DNA of 64,000 nt from PALSA-1353 sp036267155 (GCA_036267155.1 DATAWP010000066.1:1-64000); one strand, 5' to 3'; positions 26,060 to 34,321 are shown, counted from the stretch's first letter. Program-made: numbers and translations. The notes: a model not told the origin generated them from the letters alone.

Positions 26060-26170
26060 TTTTTGCCACAGATAAAAATCAGATGCACACAGATGAAATG
26101 CAATGGAAGAGGATGGCTTTAACCTCATTTGTCTTATCTGTGTGCATCTGATTTATATCTGTGGCAAAAA
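26060..26170. repeat. Long inverted repeat (35-bp arms, one mismatch) upstream of proC
   Basis: The left arm 26,060-26,094 and right arm 26,136-26,170 are complementary over 35 bases except one position. Each contains GCCACAGAT and CAGATGCACACAGAT. The loop is 41 bases. The whole unit fills the gap between proC and the secretin-type gene. It may be a miniature mobile element or a bidirectional terminator-like hairpin. Similar CACAGATGCACACAGAT sequences are widespread in planctomycete intergenic DNA as far as I know. Confidence 0.85.
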
Positions 26171-26186
26171 TTCCTGGCGGGCATAT

Positions 26187-26942
26187 TTACTGATCTGCCG
26201 GCCCGCCGATGGCTTCCTGCACCGAACGCGGCGCCGTGACGATCAGATTCCCATTCAGATAAGCCATCGAAGCCGTACCGCCGTTGTCCCGCCATATTTC
26301 CGGCCGCACCACCGTTTCGATCAGCTTGATCAAGTCCTCGGCTTTCTGATCAACCGTCTTGCTCTGAGCGCCATTGCTGTTGGGTTGCAGCGTTGCCGTC
26401 CCGCCGCCGTTTCCGACCTGAGCGCTGCCCCCGCCGATGTTGCTGATCGTGTAGTTGAACACGTCGTTCGGCTGAAGCAGGTCCATCACGTAATACACCA
26501 CGGTGATCTGCTTCTCATCGGCAATCGCCCGCGTGGTGACTTGCACGACGTTCTCGTCAACATAGTACGTCAGCAGATCGCCCGGCCCCGCTTCCTGCAG
26601 AATCAGCGACAGCACTTTTCCCGCCGTCACATCGTGCAGGTTCAGATTGATCTGCGCGCCCTTGGAAATGTTGATCGACTCCAGCGCCTTCCAATCGACC
26701 GTGATGTTCACCCCGGCAACGTCGCGCAGAAAATCAATCGCATCTCCCAGAGGCACATTCGTCAGATTCGCCGCCGGCAGCCGCGTCTCAAGCATCGCCC
26801 GCGCCGAAACTCGCGCCGAAACTCGCGCCGATGCCCCAGCCGCCGCAAACAAAATCACCGTTACCGCCAAGACGCACAGAGCGCAAGGAAAACACAAAGA
26901 CCCATGTTTCTCCTCTGCGTCTCTGCGTCTCTGCGTGAGCAT
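26187..26942 (-). CDS. Exported secretin/STN-like short domain protein
   Basis: About 251 aa. A hydrophobic stretch (ALCVLAVTVILFAAAGASAR) acts as a signal. The core (LTNVPLGDAIDFLRDVAGVN ... SLILQEAGPGDLLTYYVDEN) matches the secretin-and-TonB N-terminal short domain used in secretins; no secretin barrel follows, so it may be a partner or a diverged stand-alone version. The first 20 residues (LTQRRRDAEEKHG) are encoded by the dispersed ACGCAGAG repeat, so the true start may be downstream at a TTG or CTG near the hydrophobic stretch. It starts 5 bases after the tatA stop. Confidence 0.6.
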   Translation of the reverse strand: MLTQRRRDAEEKHGSLCFPCALCVLAVTVILFAAAGASARVSARVSARAMLETRLPAANLTNVPLGDAIDFLRDVAGVNITVDWKALESINISKGAQINLNLHDVTAGKVLSLILQEAGPGDLLTYYVDENVVQVTTRAIADEKQITVVYYVMDLLQPNDVFNYTISNIGGGSAQVGNGGGTATLQPNSNGAQSKTVDQKAEDLIKLIETVVRPEIWRDNGGTASMAYLNGNLIVTAPRSVQEAIGGPADQ

Positions 26943-26945
26943 TGC
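26872..26945. repeat. ACGCAGAG-type dispersed repeat overlapping the N-terminus of a gene
   Basis: Read on the minus strand this begins with ACGCAGAGACGCAGAGACGC, followed by GAGG and a GGAAAACACAAAG-like part. Its minus-strand repeat is related to 1784-1810. The coding sequence seems to have been extended through it. Confidence 0.65.
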
Positions 26946-26947
26946 TT

Positions 26948-27298
26948 TTACGTATTGGTTGAAGAAGTCTGCTGCTCGCCGATCGGCTTGCCCGTGTACG
27001 GATCAAACCGCATCTGCGGCTGGGCCGGCTCCAGCGGTTTGCCGGTGTACGGATCGAATTTGTATCCCGCCGACGCCGGCGGCAACGCCGCCCGATCGGT
27101 GCGGGTCTGATTCGCCGTGCCGGCCTGATCAATGTCCTCTTCGATCCCCTGCAGCCCCTTCTTAAATTCGATAATTCCCTTGCCCAGGCTGCGCCCCATC
27201 TCCGGCAGCCGCCGCCCAAACAGCAACAGCGCCACCACCGCTATCAGCAGCCAATTGTCCATATACGGCCCCAGGATATTCGCAAGCGCTACGTGCAT
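26948..27298 (-). CDS. tatA: Twin-arginine translocase subunit TatA/E
   Basis: 116 aa. A single N-terminal membrane helix (NWLLIAVVALLLFGRRLPEM) with the FGRRLPEMGRSLGKGIIEFK hallmark, followed by an amphipathic helix, as in TatA pore-forming subunits. The C-terminal tail contains two copies of FDPYTGKP (KFDPYTGKPLEPAQ and RFDPYTGKPIGEQ), an odd duplicated feature. TatC is not visible nearby. Confidence 0.9.
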   Translation of the reverse strand: MHVALANILGPYMDNWLLIAVVALLLFGRRLPEMGRSLGKGIIEFKKGLQGIEEDIDQAGTANQTRTDRAALPPASAGYKFDPYTGKPLEPAQPQMRFDPYTGKPIGEQQTSSTNT

Positions 27299-27385
27299 GG
27301 CAGGCCAGTCCTCTCAATGCAAAAAACGAACGAAACTACACTTTATTATACAGCCGATTCCACCGCAAATCGTCTGCCAAAATCC

Positions 27386-28486
27386 CTATTTATCCGCTTT
27401 TGTCTTTTGGGCCGTTTCCAGGCACGCCAGCAGCCTTTGCAAATCCTCGGCCACGGGCGCCCGCAGGGTCATCGAATTCAGCGTTCCCGGATGCACAAAC
27501 GTGATCTCGTACGCGTGCAGCGCCTGCCGTTCAAAACGAAAACCGTCCGATTCATAAACCCGCCCGCCATACATCGTGTCTCCCACGATCGGAAACCCGA
27601 TCGCGGACATGTGTACCCGCAACTGATGCGTTCTTCCCGTTTTCGGCATCAGCCGCACCAGCGAAAATTTTTGGCCCGACGCCGATTCAAATATCCGCTC
27701 CACCTGATACATCGTCACGGCCGGCTTTCCCCCCCCGGTGATTTTCCGCACCGCCTGCCGCTCGCGCACATATCGGTCCTTGCCGATCGGCTTGTCAATC
27801 ACGTCTGCCAATAACTCCGGCACACCATGCACGACGGCCATGTATGTCTTTTGGATGGTCCGGTTCTCGAATTGCCGCGCCAATCGCCAGTGCGCTTCAT
27901 CGCTCTTGGCCACGAGCATGATGCCCGTCGTGTTCCGATCCAGCCGGTGCAGAATCCCCGGCCGCCAATCCCCGTTGACCGTGCTCCATTTCTTTCCGTA
28001 ATACACCAGCCCATTGACCAGCGTCCCCGACCACTTCCCCCGGGCCGGATGCACGATCAATCCCGATTGCTTGTTCAAAGCCAGAAAATGTTCGTCCTCA
28101 TACAGGATATCCAGCGGGATCGGCTCCGGAACCAGATCGGTTACCGGCTCCGGCGGCGCCACCATTTCCACCATGTCACCGGCCTTGATCTTATAGCTCG
28201 ACTTGGTCGGCTTGTTGTTGACCTTGACGAGTTCGTCCTCGATCAGCCGCTGCACGCCGCTTCGCGACAGCCATGGAATCCGATCGACCAGAAATTGGTC
28301 GATCCGCCGAACCTGCGTCTTGGTCGCCCGGAAATTCAGATGAACGACATCCGCCTCTTCAGCCGAATCTTCCTCAGATGTGATGTTGGGATCTTCCGCC
28401 ACAGCCCCTAACTTACCTTTTAGCCGCCTCCCCCGCGACGCGCGTTGCCCATTACGCGCGCTATCCGGAGTGCGAATCGCCTTCAT
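27386..28486 (-). CDS. RluD/RluA-type 23S rRNA pseudouridine synthase
   Basis: A 366-aa pseudouridine synthase. An S4-like RNA-binding domain (VRRIDQFLVDRIPWLSRSGV) precedes the catalytic core with HRLDRNTTGIMLVAKSDEAH carrying the essential Asp, then PKTGRTHQLRVHMSAIGFPI and GDTMYGG. A 60-residue Lys/Arg- and Glu-rich N-terminal extension precedes S4. The start ATG overlaps the stop of the upstream TPR-like membrane gene (ATGA), so the pair is translationally coupled. Confidence 0.92.
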   Translation of the reverse strand: MKAIRTPDSARNGQRASRGRRLKGKLGAVAEDPNITSEEDSAEEADVVHLNFRATKTQVRRIDQFLVDRIPWLSRSGVQRLIEDELVKVNNKPTKSSYKIKAGDMVEMVAPPEPVTDLVPEPIPLDILYEDEHFLALNKQSGLIVHPARGKWSGTLVNGLVYYGKKWSTVNGDWRPGILHRLDRNTTGIMLVAKSDEAHWRLARQFENRTIQKTYMAVVHGVPELLADVIDKPIGKDRYVRERQAVRKITGGGKPAVTMYQVERIFESASGQKFSLVRLMPKTGRTHQLRVHMSAIGFPIVGDTMYGGRVYESDGFRFERQALHAYEITFVHPGTLNSMTLRAPVAEDLQRLLACLETAQKTKADK

Positions 28487-29229
28487 TTCGCCGGCCGACT
28501 GCTCGGCTGCGTCGCCGCGCTCACATCCATCGCAACCGGCTCCTCGAGCTGCGGCAGGATCGCCAATCGCATGCTCGCCAGCACCTTGTACGGCGCCTCG
28601 GCGTCGCCATCCACAATCGCCTGGTACTGGGTCTTGGCATCGTTCCACGCCCCCCGATTTTCCGCCACCGCCGCCAATCCGAAATGCGCCGCCGTCACCG
28701 CGGATTTGTCGCTGGCGTAATTCTGCAAAACCTGCGTGTATGCGTCGGCTGCATTGCTCAGCAAGCTCTCGGCGCTCTCCGCCGGCTGAAGCGACGGCTG
28801 CGTTGCCGCTCCCGGAAGGTCTGGAAAATTCGCCATGTCGAAATTGAAATCCCCTTTCAGAATCAGCGCCTGCGCCTTCAGCGCCGCCTGTGATTCCGCC
28901 GCCTTCTGCAAAACCTGATCCGCCTGTTGCAGCCCGTCGGAATAGATATCCTCGCGTTTCCGCATGACCATTTGCAAATCAGCGCCCGGATATGGAGCAA
29001 TCGATTCCAATTGCCGCAAATCTTCCCCCGCGATCCCAAGGCTCTGCCGCGCCTCCGCCACGCGCTGCTGCGCCGAGTTGGATCGATAGCGCACCAGCAA
29101 CACCGCCACCGCCGCCAGCACCAACACCAGCGCGATTTGGGACTGGTACTTCTTGGCCGTCTCCGGCAATTGCTGCAGGGTCCAGCTCAACGAATTGATT
29201 TTCAGCTCATGCCGGCGTTCGGCTTTCAT
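28483..29229 (-). CDS. Membrane-anchored helical-repeat protein (YfgM-like)
   Basis: A 248-aa protein with one N-terminal membrane helix (SQIALVLVLAAVAVLLVRYR) and then TPR-like helices (EDIYSDGLQQADQVLQKAAE, ADAYTQVLQNYASDKSAVTA). Similar layout to YfgM-type envelope proteins. Gly/Pro and Thr-Gln-Pro-Ser linkers (ATQPSLQPAESA, AATQPSSRPAK) mark the secreted style of this genome. It is coupled to the pseudouridine synthase. Confidence 0.6.
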   Translation of the reverse strand: MKAERRHELKINSLSWTLQQLPETAKKYQSQIALVLVLAAVAVLLVRYRSNSAQQRVAEARQSLGIAGEDLRQLESIAPYPGADLQMVMRKREDIYSDGLQQADQVLQKAAESQAALKAQALILKGDFNFDMANFPDLPGAATQPSLQPAESAESLLSNAADAYTQVLQNYASDKSAVTAAHFGLAAVAENRGAWNDAKTQYQAIVDGDAEAPYKVLASMRLAILPQLEEPVAMDVSAATQPSSRPAK

Positions 29230-29313
29230 CGGACGCGGAAGTGTAATGATGCCCCAACCGCAAAGCAATTCGCGCAATTCCCACCTCGAACCCCAAGCCC
29301 CATCCCCACCCCC

Positions 29314-29346
29314 ATTTAGCCCCCGGTGATTCACCGGGGGCCATTT
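29314..29346. repeat. REP-like palindrome, copy 5
   Basis: Stem GCCCCCGGTG / CACCGGGGGC (29,319-29,341) with loop ATT, preceded by CATTTA. The core is identical to copy 4. It lies between the divergent starts of two genes. Confidence 0.9.
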
Positions 29347-29418
29347 CGTCCATCCCCCGCTTTTCCATTTCCCCCCGGCCACTCCGGCATTTCCGCTAAA
29401 TTGCCGACATTAAGAAGA

Positions 29419-30966
29419 ATGTCCTCCACGCTAACCCCGTCGCCCACTCCGCGCCTGGGCTTTTCCCTCCTCCTGGCGCTCCTGGCCGTTGTGGCGGCCG
29501 GGAAGGTCATTCTGGGCGACACCCTCGACCCCGATTGCTTCTGGCACCTGCGCGTCGGCGATGAAATCGCCCGCCAGGCCGGGGCTTTCCCCTGGCCCCA
29601 CCCGATCGTGGACGATCTTTCCTTCGCCTCCATTCGAGAGCCTTGGACCCCATACTCCTGGCTCGCGGAGTTGGCGATGAAACGGTTATGGGACATCGGC
29701 GGATTCCGTGCCGCGGTCGCCGCCGCGGCAATCCTGGAATCCGCCTTCATCATCCTTCTGGGCCTCGGTGCCCTCGAATTCACCCGATCCGTACACGGCC
29801 ACAGCCGCTATCTCGCCTCCGCACTGGCCGCCGCCATGGGCGGCGTTCTCTCCCTCGCCTATCTCAGCTTTCGCCCCGTCACCGCCGCGCTCGTCGGGCT
29901 TGCCCTGGTCGCGTGGCTCCTGCTGCGCGATCGCCGAAAAAATCAAAGATCCAAAGCGGTCTGGCTCGTTCCCCCGATCACCGCAGTTCTCGTCAACATT
30001 CATTTCTTCGCGCTGTTCGTTCCGCTATGGACCGCCGCACTATTGATCGGCGACGCCTTGCAGCCCTCGCCCGCCGCGCTTCCCCGCCTTCGGCGCGGCT
30101 CGCTTCTTTTTCTGGCGTCCGCCTTCGCCTGCTGCCTGACGCCAATGCTGCCCGGCATGATCCGCAGCGTTCTGAATTATTCACAGCATGATGTGATGGT
30201 CCGCTCCGAAACCATCGCCGAATTCCGTCCGTTTTATCAGGGCACGATGGGCCACATCTCCGCAGCTCTGGTCCTCATTCTCGTGATTTGCGCCGTTTGG
30301 CAATTCATCCGCACCCGGCGCGTTCCCCTTGGCGAAGTGATCTGGCTCATCGGCAGCACGGCACTGCTTTTCCGCCTCGGCCGATTGTCCCCACTCTTCG
30401 CCATCATTGCCGCCCCCGTCTTCGCAGCGGTATTGCCAAAACTTTCCGATCGCCTCCTCACCCGCCGCCCGATTGTCGCGATGCTTGCCGTTGCGCTGAT
30501 CCTCTCCGCGTGGCCCGTCGCCCGCGCATTTCCCCGCTCTTCCCAACCGCTGTCATCCTGGCTCAACCGCAACGGCCCCAATGCTCCGTGCTACCCCTGC
30601 GCCGCCGCCGATTTCGTCGACCAGCACATTACCGCCCAAACCCATCATCTCATCTGCGAATTCACCTGGGGCGGCTACCTCGAATGGCGCCTAGGCCCGC
30701 AATATAAAACCCTGATGGACGGCCGCACGCAGCTATTCACTTCGGATTTCTGGAACACGATTTCCCTGGGTTCGCCCGCTCAGAAGCGATCATTCCTGTC
30801 CGCCACGCCCGCCGACGCCGCGATCCTGCGCACGACCCACAATCCCTTCGGCAAGCTCCTGTCCGATCTCGGCTGGAAAACAGTCTATCGCGATCAATTC
30901 GCGGAAGTGATGGTGCCGCCGTCGAATAAGACGGCCACCGCGAACACGAGCGACCTGAGCAATTGA
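29419..30966 (+). CDS. Polytopic membrane protein, unknown function
   Basis: A 515-aa protein starting MSSTLTPSPTPRLGFSLLLA. About ten hydrophobic helices occupy residues 10-400. Then comes a soluble C-terminal domain with Cys pair CYPCAAADF and the conserved-looking ICEFTWGGYLEWRLGPQYKT and LMDGRTQLFTSDFW. A periplasmic loop with DPDCFWHLRVGDEIARQA follows helix 1. This layout resembles a family of GT-like or O-antigen-ligase-like planctomycete membrane proteins, but I cannot name it. Confidence 0.65.
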   Translation: MSSTLTPSPTPRLGFSLLLALLAVVAAGKVILGDTLDPDCFWHLRVGDEIARQAGAFPWPHPIVDDLSFASIREPWTPYSWLAELAMKRLWDIGGFRAAVAAAAILESAFIILLGLGALEFTRSVHGHSRYLASALAAAMGGVLSLAYLSFRPVTAALVGLALVAWLLLRDRRKNQRSKAVWLVPPITAVLVNIHFFALFVPLWTAALLIGDALQPSPAALPRLRRGSLLFLASAFACCLTPMLPGMIRSVLNYSQHDVMVRSETIAEFRPFYQGTMGHISAALVLILVICAVWQFIRTRRVPLGEVIWLIGSTALLFRLGRLSPLFAIIAAPVFAAVLPKLSDRLLTRRPIVAMLAVALILSAWPVARAFPRSSQPLSSWLNRNGPNAPCYPCAAADFVDQHITAQTHHLICEFTWGGYLEWRLGPQYKTLMDGRTQLFTSDFWNTISLGSPAQKRSFLSATPADAAILRTTHNPFGKLLSDLGWKTVYRDQFAEVMVPPSNKTATANTSDLSN

Positions 30967-31070
30967 ATCAGAGCCGCGGCCCGTGCGGTTCGCAGCATTG
31001 CCAAAAGATGCCGGAATCCCGCTGAAGGTAAAAAAGGCGGAGGTCAACTTTTCAGCGTGCCCCATTTACC

Positions 31071-31262
31071 TTGGGGTGCCTAGCTTTCCGCCACACATTC
31101 GGCAGCCAACTGGCGACGAAGGGAGAATCCCTGTACAAAATCAGTACATTGATGGGCAACTCACCAGAAATCTGTCGAAGGCACTACGCGGCGCTATCGC
31201 CAGAGTTAATGGAACAATCAGTGGAGTTTGCTGTGCGCACAGGAACTGCGAACGCGGGATGA
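31071..31262 (+). pseudogene. Tyrosine recombinase (integrase) C-terminal fragment
   Basis: The frame encodes AFRHTFGSQLATKGESLYKI and then STLMGNSPEICRRHYAALSP, which carries the RHTF motif with catalytic Arg/His, the GN(S) turn and the nucleophile-like Tyr (RRHYA) of phage-type integrases. About 60 residues survive and the N-terminal two thirds are absent, so it cannot work alone. Its TGA overlaps the darT ATG. It suggests that darTG arrived with, or next to, a mobile element. Confidence 0.75.
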
Positions 31263-31930
31263 TGAGACCACACTGGAATACGAACGATATGGCAGGCCTG
31301 AATGCCGAGGACGCCCGCATTTTCCGCATCACGCACATTGACAATGTGCCGTGGATTCTCGGGAATGGACTTCACTCTAGGAGTAGCCCGCATCAAGACC
31401 CCAGCTTCGTGCAGATTGGCCTGCTGGATCTCATCGATAAGCGTGCCAGTCGCCGCGTTCCCGCCGGACCGGGTGGACTCCTAAGCGACTATGTCCCCTT
31501 CTATTTCACCCCGTGGTCTATCATGATGTATAAAATCAAAACGGGACACGGTGGTGATGTGATCCAGCGGGCGAACCGCGAGATCGTAATCATGGTGTCT
31601 TCAGTTTACAGACTCCTTGAAAAGAATATTTCGTTCGTATTCACCAATGCACACGCATATATGATGGAAGCGGACTACTTCACCGATGTGAGGCAACTCA
31701 GCGAGGTTGATTGGCCGCTTCTTCGGAGTCGCGATTTTAAGACCGACCCCAATGACCCCGGCAAACAAGGGCGATACCAGGCCGAATGCCTTGTTCATAA
31801 ACACCTTCCGATTGACGCTCTCCTGGGCATTGCCTGCTACGACGAGAACGCGAAAGCGAAGCTTGCCGATAAGTCGCGAGCTTGTGGCTCGCCCATTAAG
31901 ATCGATACGGTCCAAGGATGGTACTTCTGA
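31259..31930 (+). CDS. darT: DarT, DNA ADP-ribosyltransferase toxin
   Basis: A 223-aa toxin that modifies thymidine bases of single-stranded DNA using NAD+, stopping replication. The family pattern is clear: RITHIDNVPWILGNGLHSR at the N-terminus, DYVPFYFTPWSIMMYKIKTG, then the NAD-site region and the late catalytic glutamate in RYQAECLVHKHLPIDALLG. ATG at 31,259 gives MMRPHWNTND. The stop is 1 base before the darG ATG, the usual toxin-antitoxin pairing. Codon style is less GC-rich than neighbours, suggesting transfer. Confidence 0.93.
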   Translation: MMRPHWNTNDMAGLNAEDARIFRITHIDNVPWILGNGLHSRSSPHQDPSFVQIGLLDLIDKRASRRVPAGPGGLLSDYVPFYFTPWSIMMYKIKTGHGGDVIQRANREIVIMVSSVYRLLEKNISFVFTNAHAYMMEADYFTDVRQLSEVDWPLLRSRDFKTDPNDPGKQGRYQAECLVHKHLPIDALLGIACYDENAKAKLADKSRACGSPIKIDTVQGWYF

Positions 31931-31931
31931 C

Positions 31932-32996
31932 ATGATACGATTTACTCAAGGTAATCTTCTCGACGCCAGGGTCGAAGCCGTTGTGAATACCGTAAACACG
32001 GTGGGCGTTATGGGCAAAGGCATTGCGCTCATGTTCAAGGAACGGTTCCCCGACAACTACAAGGCCTACGAGGCCGGCTGTAAGCGTCACGAGGTGGTAA
32101 TCGGTCGGATGTTTGTCACCGAGTCGTTGGAATTGTCCGGCCCACGGTGGATCATCAATTTCCCGACGAAGAACCATTGGCGACAACCATCCAAGCTCGA
32201 ATGGATTATCGAGGGGCTCCAAGACCTTCGACGAGTCCTCAAAGACAATCGCATCCGATCAGTCGCGGTTCCACCGCTCGGCAGCGGAAACGGCGGCCTT
32301 GAGTGGTCGAAGGTTCGACCGGAGGTGGAAGCAGAGCTCGTGGACCTACCCGACGTCGAAATCATTGTGTATGAGCCAACCGCGAAGTATCAGAACGTCG
32401 CCAAGGGTCGCGGCGTCGAGAAACTGACACCTGCACGAGCAATTATCGCAGAGACGATTCGTCGATATGGCCTAATGGGGCTCGAATGCTCAATTCTTGA
32501 AGTTCAAAAATTAGCGTGGGTTTTGACGCGCGTCATTACGGGAACGAAGTTGCGGGATCCCCTTGCATTGACCTTCGCCGCGGATAAATACGGGCCCTAT
32601 GCTCACCAATTGACGCACCTTCTGAACGCAATGGACGGGAGCTATCTCCACTGCGAGAAACGCATCGCGGATGCGTCTCCCTTTGACACAATCTATTTCG
32701 ACCCGGAATGGCGACCGCAACTCGCGAACTACTTTGCCTCCTCGCAGGGAGCGCCCTACATCGAGGTTGTCAATAAGACAGACGAAGTGATCGATGGGTT
32801 TCAATCACCACTTGGCATGGAAGCGCTTGCAACCGTTGACTGGCTTATAATGAGAGAACGCTTCCAACCACTGTTGCCTAGCATCCGCGAGGGATTGAAG
32901 CGCTGGCCCGGCGGAGCGGGCGAACGGAAAGAGCGGTTATTCAGTGACAAACTCCTTCGAGCATCGCTCGATCGAGTGAAGCTGCTTTCTGCATAA
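31932..32996 (+). CDS. darG: DarG, macrodomain antitoxin (DNA ADP-ribosyl glycohydrolase)
   Basis: A 354-aa antitoxin that removes the ADP-ribose added by DarT and also binds it. The N-terminal 155 residues form the macrodomain: MIRFTQGNLLDARVEAVVNT, MGKGIALMFKERFP, NFPTKNHWRQPSKLEWIIEG, AVPPLGSGNGGLEWSKVR. The C-terminal half (LTPARAIIAETIRRYGLMGL to the end) is the DarT-binding region. The gene follows darT directly. Confidence 0.93.
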   Translation: MIRFTQGNLLDARVEAVVNTVNTVGVMGKGIALMFKERFPDNYKAYEAGCKRHEVVIGRMFVTESLELSGPRWIINFPTKNHWRQPSKLEWIIEGLQDLRRVLKDNRIRSVAVPPLGSGNGGLEWSKVRPEVEAELVDLPDVEIIVYEPTAKYQNVAKGRGVEKLTPARAIIAETIRRYGLMGLECSILEVQKLAWVLTRVITGTKLRDPLALTFAADKYGPYAHQLTHLLNAMDGSYLHCEKRIADASPFDTIYFDPEWRPQLANYFASSQGAPYIEVVNKTDEVIDGFQSPLGMEALATVDWLIMRERFQPLLPSIREGLKRWPGGAGERKERLFSDKLLRASLDRVKLLSA

Positions 32997-33252
32997 TTAG
33001 AACGAAAGCGAAACTGCTCCGGCGGACTTGCATCTCCGGGGCGCCTCTTGATCGCAGGATACAAATTCTGACGCGCCATCAGATTATGACGACAAGATCA
33101 AAGGGCGTAGCTATGTGGCCTTCAGCCTCTTCGGCTGCGGCCGTAGGGATGCGATGTCAAAAGCAACAAAAAGTGGCGCGGCTCCCGAATCCTTCCGTCT
33201 GGAATCTTGGGGCGCAAACCAAAAATAATTGTCGCCATCCGGATTTTTTTCC

Positions 33253-33280
33253 AAAAACACGTCCAAAGCTTTCACCTCCT
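33253..33280 (+). repeat. 28-bp dispersed sequence, copy A
   Basis: It starts AAAAACACGTCC and ends CTTTCACCTCCT, and is 26/28 identical to 39,548-39,575. On the minus strand it reads AGGAGGTGAAAG, resembling a ribosome binding site followed by GTG. Confidence 0.75.
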
Positions 33281-33440
33281 GGCCTTAGTAATAGACGGAA
33301 GTGATTTTCGATCGCGGCGAATCGAATTTCACCGGACCTGCCCGGAAAAGAGCGCGGTTGCGGAAAATTCGCATTCGCCGTCCGCTTCGCTAGCTGAATA
33401 CCCGCCCACGATCTTGGAACGACCTGGCGTTGATTTGCGT

Positions 33441-33476
33441 CCATTAGCCCCCGGCTTTGCCGGGGAAACCTAATGG
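33441..33476. repeat. REP-like palindrome, copy 6
   Basis: Outer arms CCATTA / TAATGG and inner arms CCCCGGC / GCCGGGG with loop TTT. The left flank TTAGCCC is shared with the other copies. Confidence 0.85.
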
Positions 33477-33643
33477 ATGGCGCTGCGTCTTCTGGGCGAT
33501 CTTAGCGCTAGGCCACAGATTGTCTACAAAGCGGGGCGCACAGGCGATCCATATTTTTTCACCAGTAACAGTGACACCTTAGGCCCTGGCGCTATTGAAA
33601 ACGCGGAAGTTGTCACCAAAGGGGGTGCAAAAGTGAAGGATCG

Positions 33644-33698
33644 TGCCCCCGGTGAATCACGGCTCGACTGAGCTCGCCGAAGTCCGGGGGCTAAATGG
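33644..33698. repeat. REP-like palindrome, copy 7 (enlarged loop)
   Basis: GCCCCCGG (33,644-33,651) and CCGGGGGC (33,684-33,691) form the stem and are followed by TAAATGGG. The 32-base loop is much longer than in other copies and contains partly pairing GCTCGAC / GAGCTC sequence, as if an insert had entered the loop. Confidence 0.75.
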
Positions 33699-33734
33699 GT
33701 GGGCCCGATCGTTCGGCTTTCGAACGTCGGATTT

Positions 33735-34205
33735 TCACTCCTGCATTCCCGAGGCGTATTTCGCAATATACTCCGGCACCGGGTAATGCTTCATCAGGAA
33801 TTCCCGGAGCTGCGCCCGCTCGGCGATGAGGAAATGCACCGGCTCATCCAGCTTCTTGCCGGAAAAATTCACCGCCCGAACCAGGTCCTGGGCGCTGGTC
33901 GCCATGTGCAGATCATCTTCCCGGTTCAACGGCAGAAGATGAAACTGCCACGCCTGCCGGCGATTCAGCATTCGCAGACAATCCGTTTCGATCTGCTGAT
34001 CCTCCAGATCGACCACGCCCGCCATCCGAACGTACTGCTCCACCCACGCATCTTCCACGGCCCGGGCGTTGATGCCGTACAGACGCTCGGCCAAATCTCC
34101 AAACGGCCGGTGCGACATCTTCTGCACCTTCAGAATGTGCTCCACCTGCGCCTGCGTGAGAGCGCCTTGTTCGACCAGCAATTGTCCGATCTGAATCCCT
34201 GCCAA
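33735..34205 (-). CDS. MshEN/GspE-N-like domain protein
   Basis: A 156-aa protein whose start (AGIQIGQLLVEQGALTQAQV) fits the N-terminal domain of type II secretion/pilus ATPases (GspE, PilB, MshE). That domain can bind c-di-GMP. No ATPase domain follows, so it is a stand-alone domain. It could regulate pilus or secretion machinery elsewhere. It is convergent with the REP-rich gap and same-direction with miaA. Confidence 0.6.
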   Translation of the reverse strand: MAGIQIGQLLVEQGALTQAQVEHILKVQKMSHRPFGDLAERLYGINARAVEDAWVEQYVRMAGVVDLEDQQIETDCLRMLNRRQAWQFHLLPLNREDDLHMATSAQDLVRAVNFSGKKLDEPVHFLIAERAQLREFLMKHYPVPEYIAKYASGMQE

Positions 34206-34321
34206 GACCGCCTCCTGAAAATGATCGGCGACCTTCGTCGCCCATGGCTCTATCGGTCAAAGAGGCGTCGGTCTCAATCAGCACCGAAGAATGGTCCGGC
34301 AATAAACCCCAATTTCGTCCC

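Larger units (their letters stand above)
32997..33734. other. Intergenic region with repeats, no convincing gene
   Basis: A 738-base gap after darG. It contains an internal hairpin near 33,119-33,143 (CAGCC-TCTTC-GGCTG), a copy of a 28-bp dispersed sequence at 33,253-33,280, and REP-like palindromes at 33,441 and 33,644. A 64-codon open frame at 33,477-33,671 lies between the REPs. It has no recognisable product and partly encodes REP sequence, so I do not call it. Confidence 0.6.

Noticed and set aside
26103..27110. 335-codon plus-strand frame over the secretin-type gene and tatA
   Set aside because: Antisense of two supported genes and includes the inverted repeat; low-complexity Arg/His composition.
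33086..33304. 72-codon frame after darG containing TRPKLSPP
   Set aside because: The shared peptide with the 39.5-kb gap is explained by the dispersed 28-bp DNA repeat, not by a protein family.
33477..33671. 64-codon frame between two REP palindromes
   Set aside because: Partly encodes REP sequence, no good RBS, no family; may be coding relic but not supportable.
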